In this document: in pieces, positions 31,269-32,147 of the stretch
How positions within the stretch are numbered: position 1 is the stretch's first letter
How the letters are laid out: every line of letters begins with the position of its first letter
Source: Natrinema gari JCM 14663
GTDB taxonomy: Archaea > Halobacteriota > Halobacteria > Halobacteriales > Natrialbaceae
Assembly: GCF_000337175.1 (NCBI RefSeq)
Contig: NZ_AOIJ01000049.1
Coordinates: forward strand, 143,216 to 175,362
Length of the DNA stretch: 32,147 bases
Reading direction: 5' to 3'
Made by a program: the position numbers and the translations under genes
The notes under the pieces: model-generated
Database searches by the model: none
Told to the model about the DNA's origin: nothing
Seen by the model: only the letters and a program-made list of their open reading frames with translations

Positions 31269-31886
31269 ATGTCACTGACTGCGGGCGTCGTCGCGGTGCA
31301 GGGCGACGTCGAGGAACACGCGGCCGCCATCGAACGCGCCGCGGCGGCCCACGGACACGAAATCTCAGTCCACGAGATCCGCGACTCCGGGATCGTCCCT
31401 GACTGCGACCTGCTCGCGATGCCCGGCGGCGAGTCGACGACCATCTCGCGACTGCTCCACAGCGAGGGGATCGCCCCCGAAATTCGGGCCCACGTCGCCG
31501 CCGGCAAGCCCCTCCTCGCGACCTGTGCCGGGCTGATCGTCGCCTCGAGCGACGCCGGCGACGACCGAGTCGAGGAACTCGGCGTACTCGACGTCAGCGT
31601 CGAACGCAACGCCTTCGGCCGCCAGAAAGACAGCTTCGAAGCGCCACTTGAGGTTGCGGGACTCGACAAGCCCTATCCGGCGGTGTTCATTCGGGCACCC
31701 GCGATTGAGACGGTCGGCGACGCCGACGTGCTCGCGTCGTGGGACGACCGTCCCGTCGCGGTTCGGGACGGGCCCGTCGTCGGGACCTCGTTTCACCCCG
31801 AACTGACCGCCGACAGTCGGATTCACGGCCTGGCCTTCTTCGAAAACGAGGCCGCAGCGGTGCCGTCGCTCGAGGAGCGGAACTGA
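31269..31886 (+). CDS. pdxT: Pyridoxal 5'-phosphate synthase glutaminase subunit PdxT
   Basis: 205 residues from ATG 31269. It has all marks of the PdxT class-I glutaminase: GVVAVQGDVEEH at the N-terminus, PGGEST (residues about 51-56), catalytic Cys 86 in ATCAGLIV, and His 176/Glu 178 in FHPEL. VERNAFGRQKDSFE is the conserved PdxT segment. It hydrolyses glutamine and feeds ammonia to PdxS for vitamin B6 synthesis. pdxS is not in the window. The flavin protein upstream is divergent. Confidence 0.95.
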   Translation: MSLTAGVVAVQGDVEEHAAAIERAAAAHGHEISVHEIRDSGIVPDCDLLAMPGGESTTISRLLHSEGIAPEIRAHVAAGKPLLATCAGLIVASSDAGDDRVEELGVLDVSVERNAFGRQKDSFEAPLEVAGLDKPYPAVFIRAPAIETVGDADVLASWDDRPVAVRDGPVVGTSFHPELTADSRIHGLAFFENEAAAVPSLEERN

Positions 31887-31907
31887 AGTTCGTGGCGGCT
31901 ACCCCCG

Positions 31908-32147
31908 TCAGATCTCGGTTTCAGCCGCCGGAGCGACGGACATCTCGGAGGCGTTGTCGGGCATGTATTCCTCGTACCACGTCGAGATCTCAGCGGTCGG
32001 GTCGTGGTATCGATCGTAGAACTCGGAGTGCTCGTACCGGGTCCCAGCGCCGTGGTGTCCTGCACCGAGCAGGCGGAACGGTTCGGGTGGCGCGATGCCC
32101 ATCCCGAGATAGCAGTCTCGGACCTGGCAAAGGAGGTGCCTCGCGAT
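31908..32147 (-). CDS. Unrecognised protein (partial, N-terminus beyond the window)
   Basis: The minus frame runs from the window edge to TGA at 31908, giving at least 79 residues. It has LLCQVRDCYLGMGIAPPEPF, then LLGAGHHGAGTRYEHSEFYD, and ends in an acidic tail (SEMSVAPAAETEI). Histidine and aromatic residues are frequent, as in an enzyme C-terminus, but I cannot name the family from this part. It is convergent with pdxT, with 21 bp between stops. Confidence 0.65.
   Translation of the reverse strand: MARHLLCQVRDCYLGMGIAPPEPFRLLGAGHHGAGTRYEHSEFYDRYHDPTAEISTWYEEYMPDNASEMSVAPAAETEI

Noticed and set aside
1-32147. tRNA, rRNA or CRISPR array, including a tRNA as island attachment site
   Set aside because: No T-loop/acceptor combination or regularly spaced short repeats were seen at the island edges or elsewhere by eye. 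A tRNAscan or CRISPR search would be decisive.

Overview
This window comes from a haloarchaeon. The flanking genes are GC-rich and encode very acidic proteins. Many starts are leaderless, with an AT-rich box about 26 nt upstream of the ATG or GTG. The gene content is typical of Halobacteria: archaeal Sec61-beta, F420H2:NADP oxidoreductase, a fused cytochrome oxidase subunit I+III, PdxT and a Tat-exported acidic protein. A Natrialbales-type genome (Natrinema/Haloterrigena-like) is my inference. Bases 1-36 are not biological. They are the Nextera transposon end preceded by a 454-style primer A, so the contig ends in sequencing adapter.

Layout. (1) 37-2603 is core-like: a truncated malate:quinone-oxidoreductase-like gene, a SAM methyltransferase, and a membrane protein with a remarkable 12-residue tandem repeat. 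(2) 2604-22181 is an AT-richer island of about 19.6 kb, bounded by two imperfect copies of a roughly 140-bp direct repeat. (3) 22182-32147 is core-like again: Sec61-beta, thioredoxin, NpdG, CoxA-CoxC fusion, Nif3-like protein, Tat-secreted duplicated-domain protein, HAD hydrolase, PNPOx-like protein, PdxT and a truncated last gene.

The island looks like an accretion of mobile and defence genes. Its left part is a minus-strand cluster: a GHKL ATPase fused to a C-terminal HExxH metallopeptidase-like domain, a 38-aa zinc ribbon, an Mrr endonuclease, a two-TM protein that overlaps an unknown protein by 4 bp, and a second Mrr-like nuclease. At the edge lies a fragment of a second mrr gene carrying two stop codons. 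Next come a DUF6884/YaaA-like protein, a GIY-YIG-like protein and a PD-(D/E)XK-like protein. The middle holds a DUF5805-like/tyrosine-integrase operon, an AAA ATPase with a winged-helix C-terminus, and a PhiH1-like repressor with nested inverted repeats in its divergent promoter. The right part holds an HhH protein, an acidic protein, a PLD-family nuclease-like protein, an unknown protein, and a three-gene operon of two tandem zinc ribbons and a membrane protein.

How they may work together. At least four island proteins carry nuclease-type motifs. The GHKL-HExxH, zinc-ribbon and Mrr group is the best candidate for an undescribed defence module. That role is inferred from domains and neighbourhood only. 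I found no tRNA, rRNA or CRISPR array by eye.
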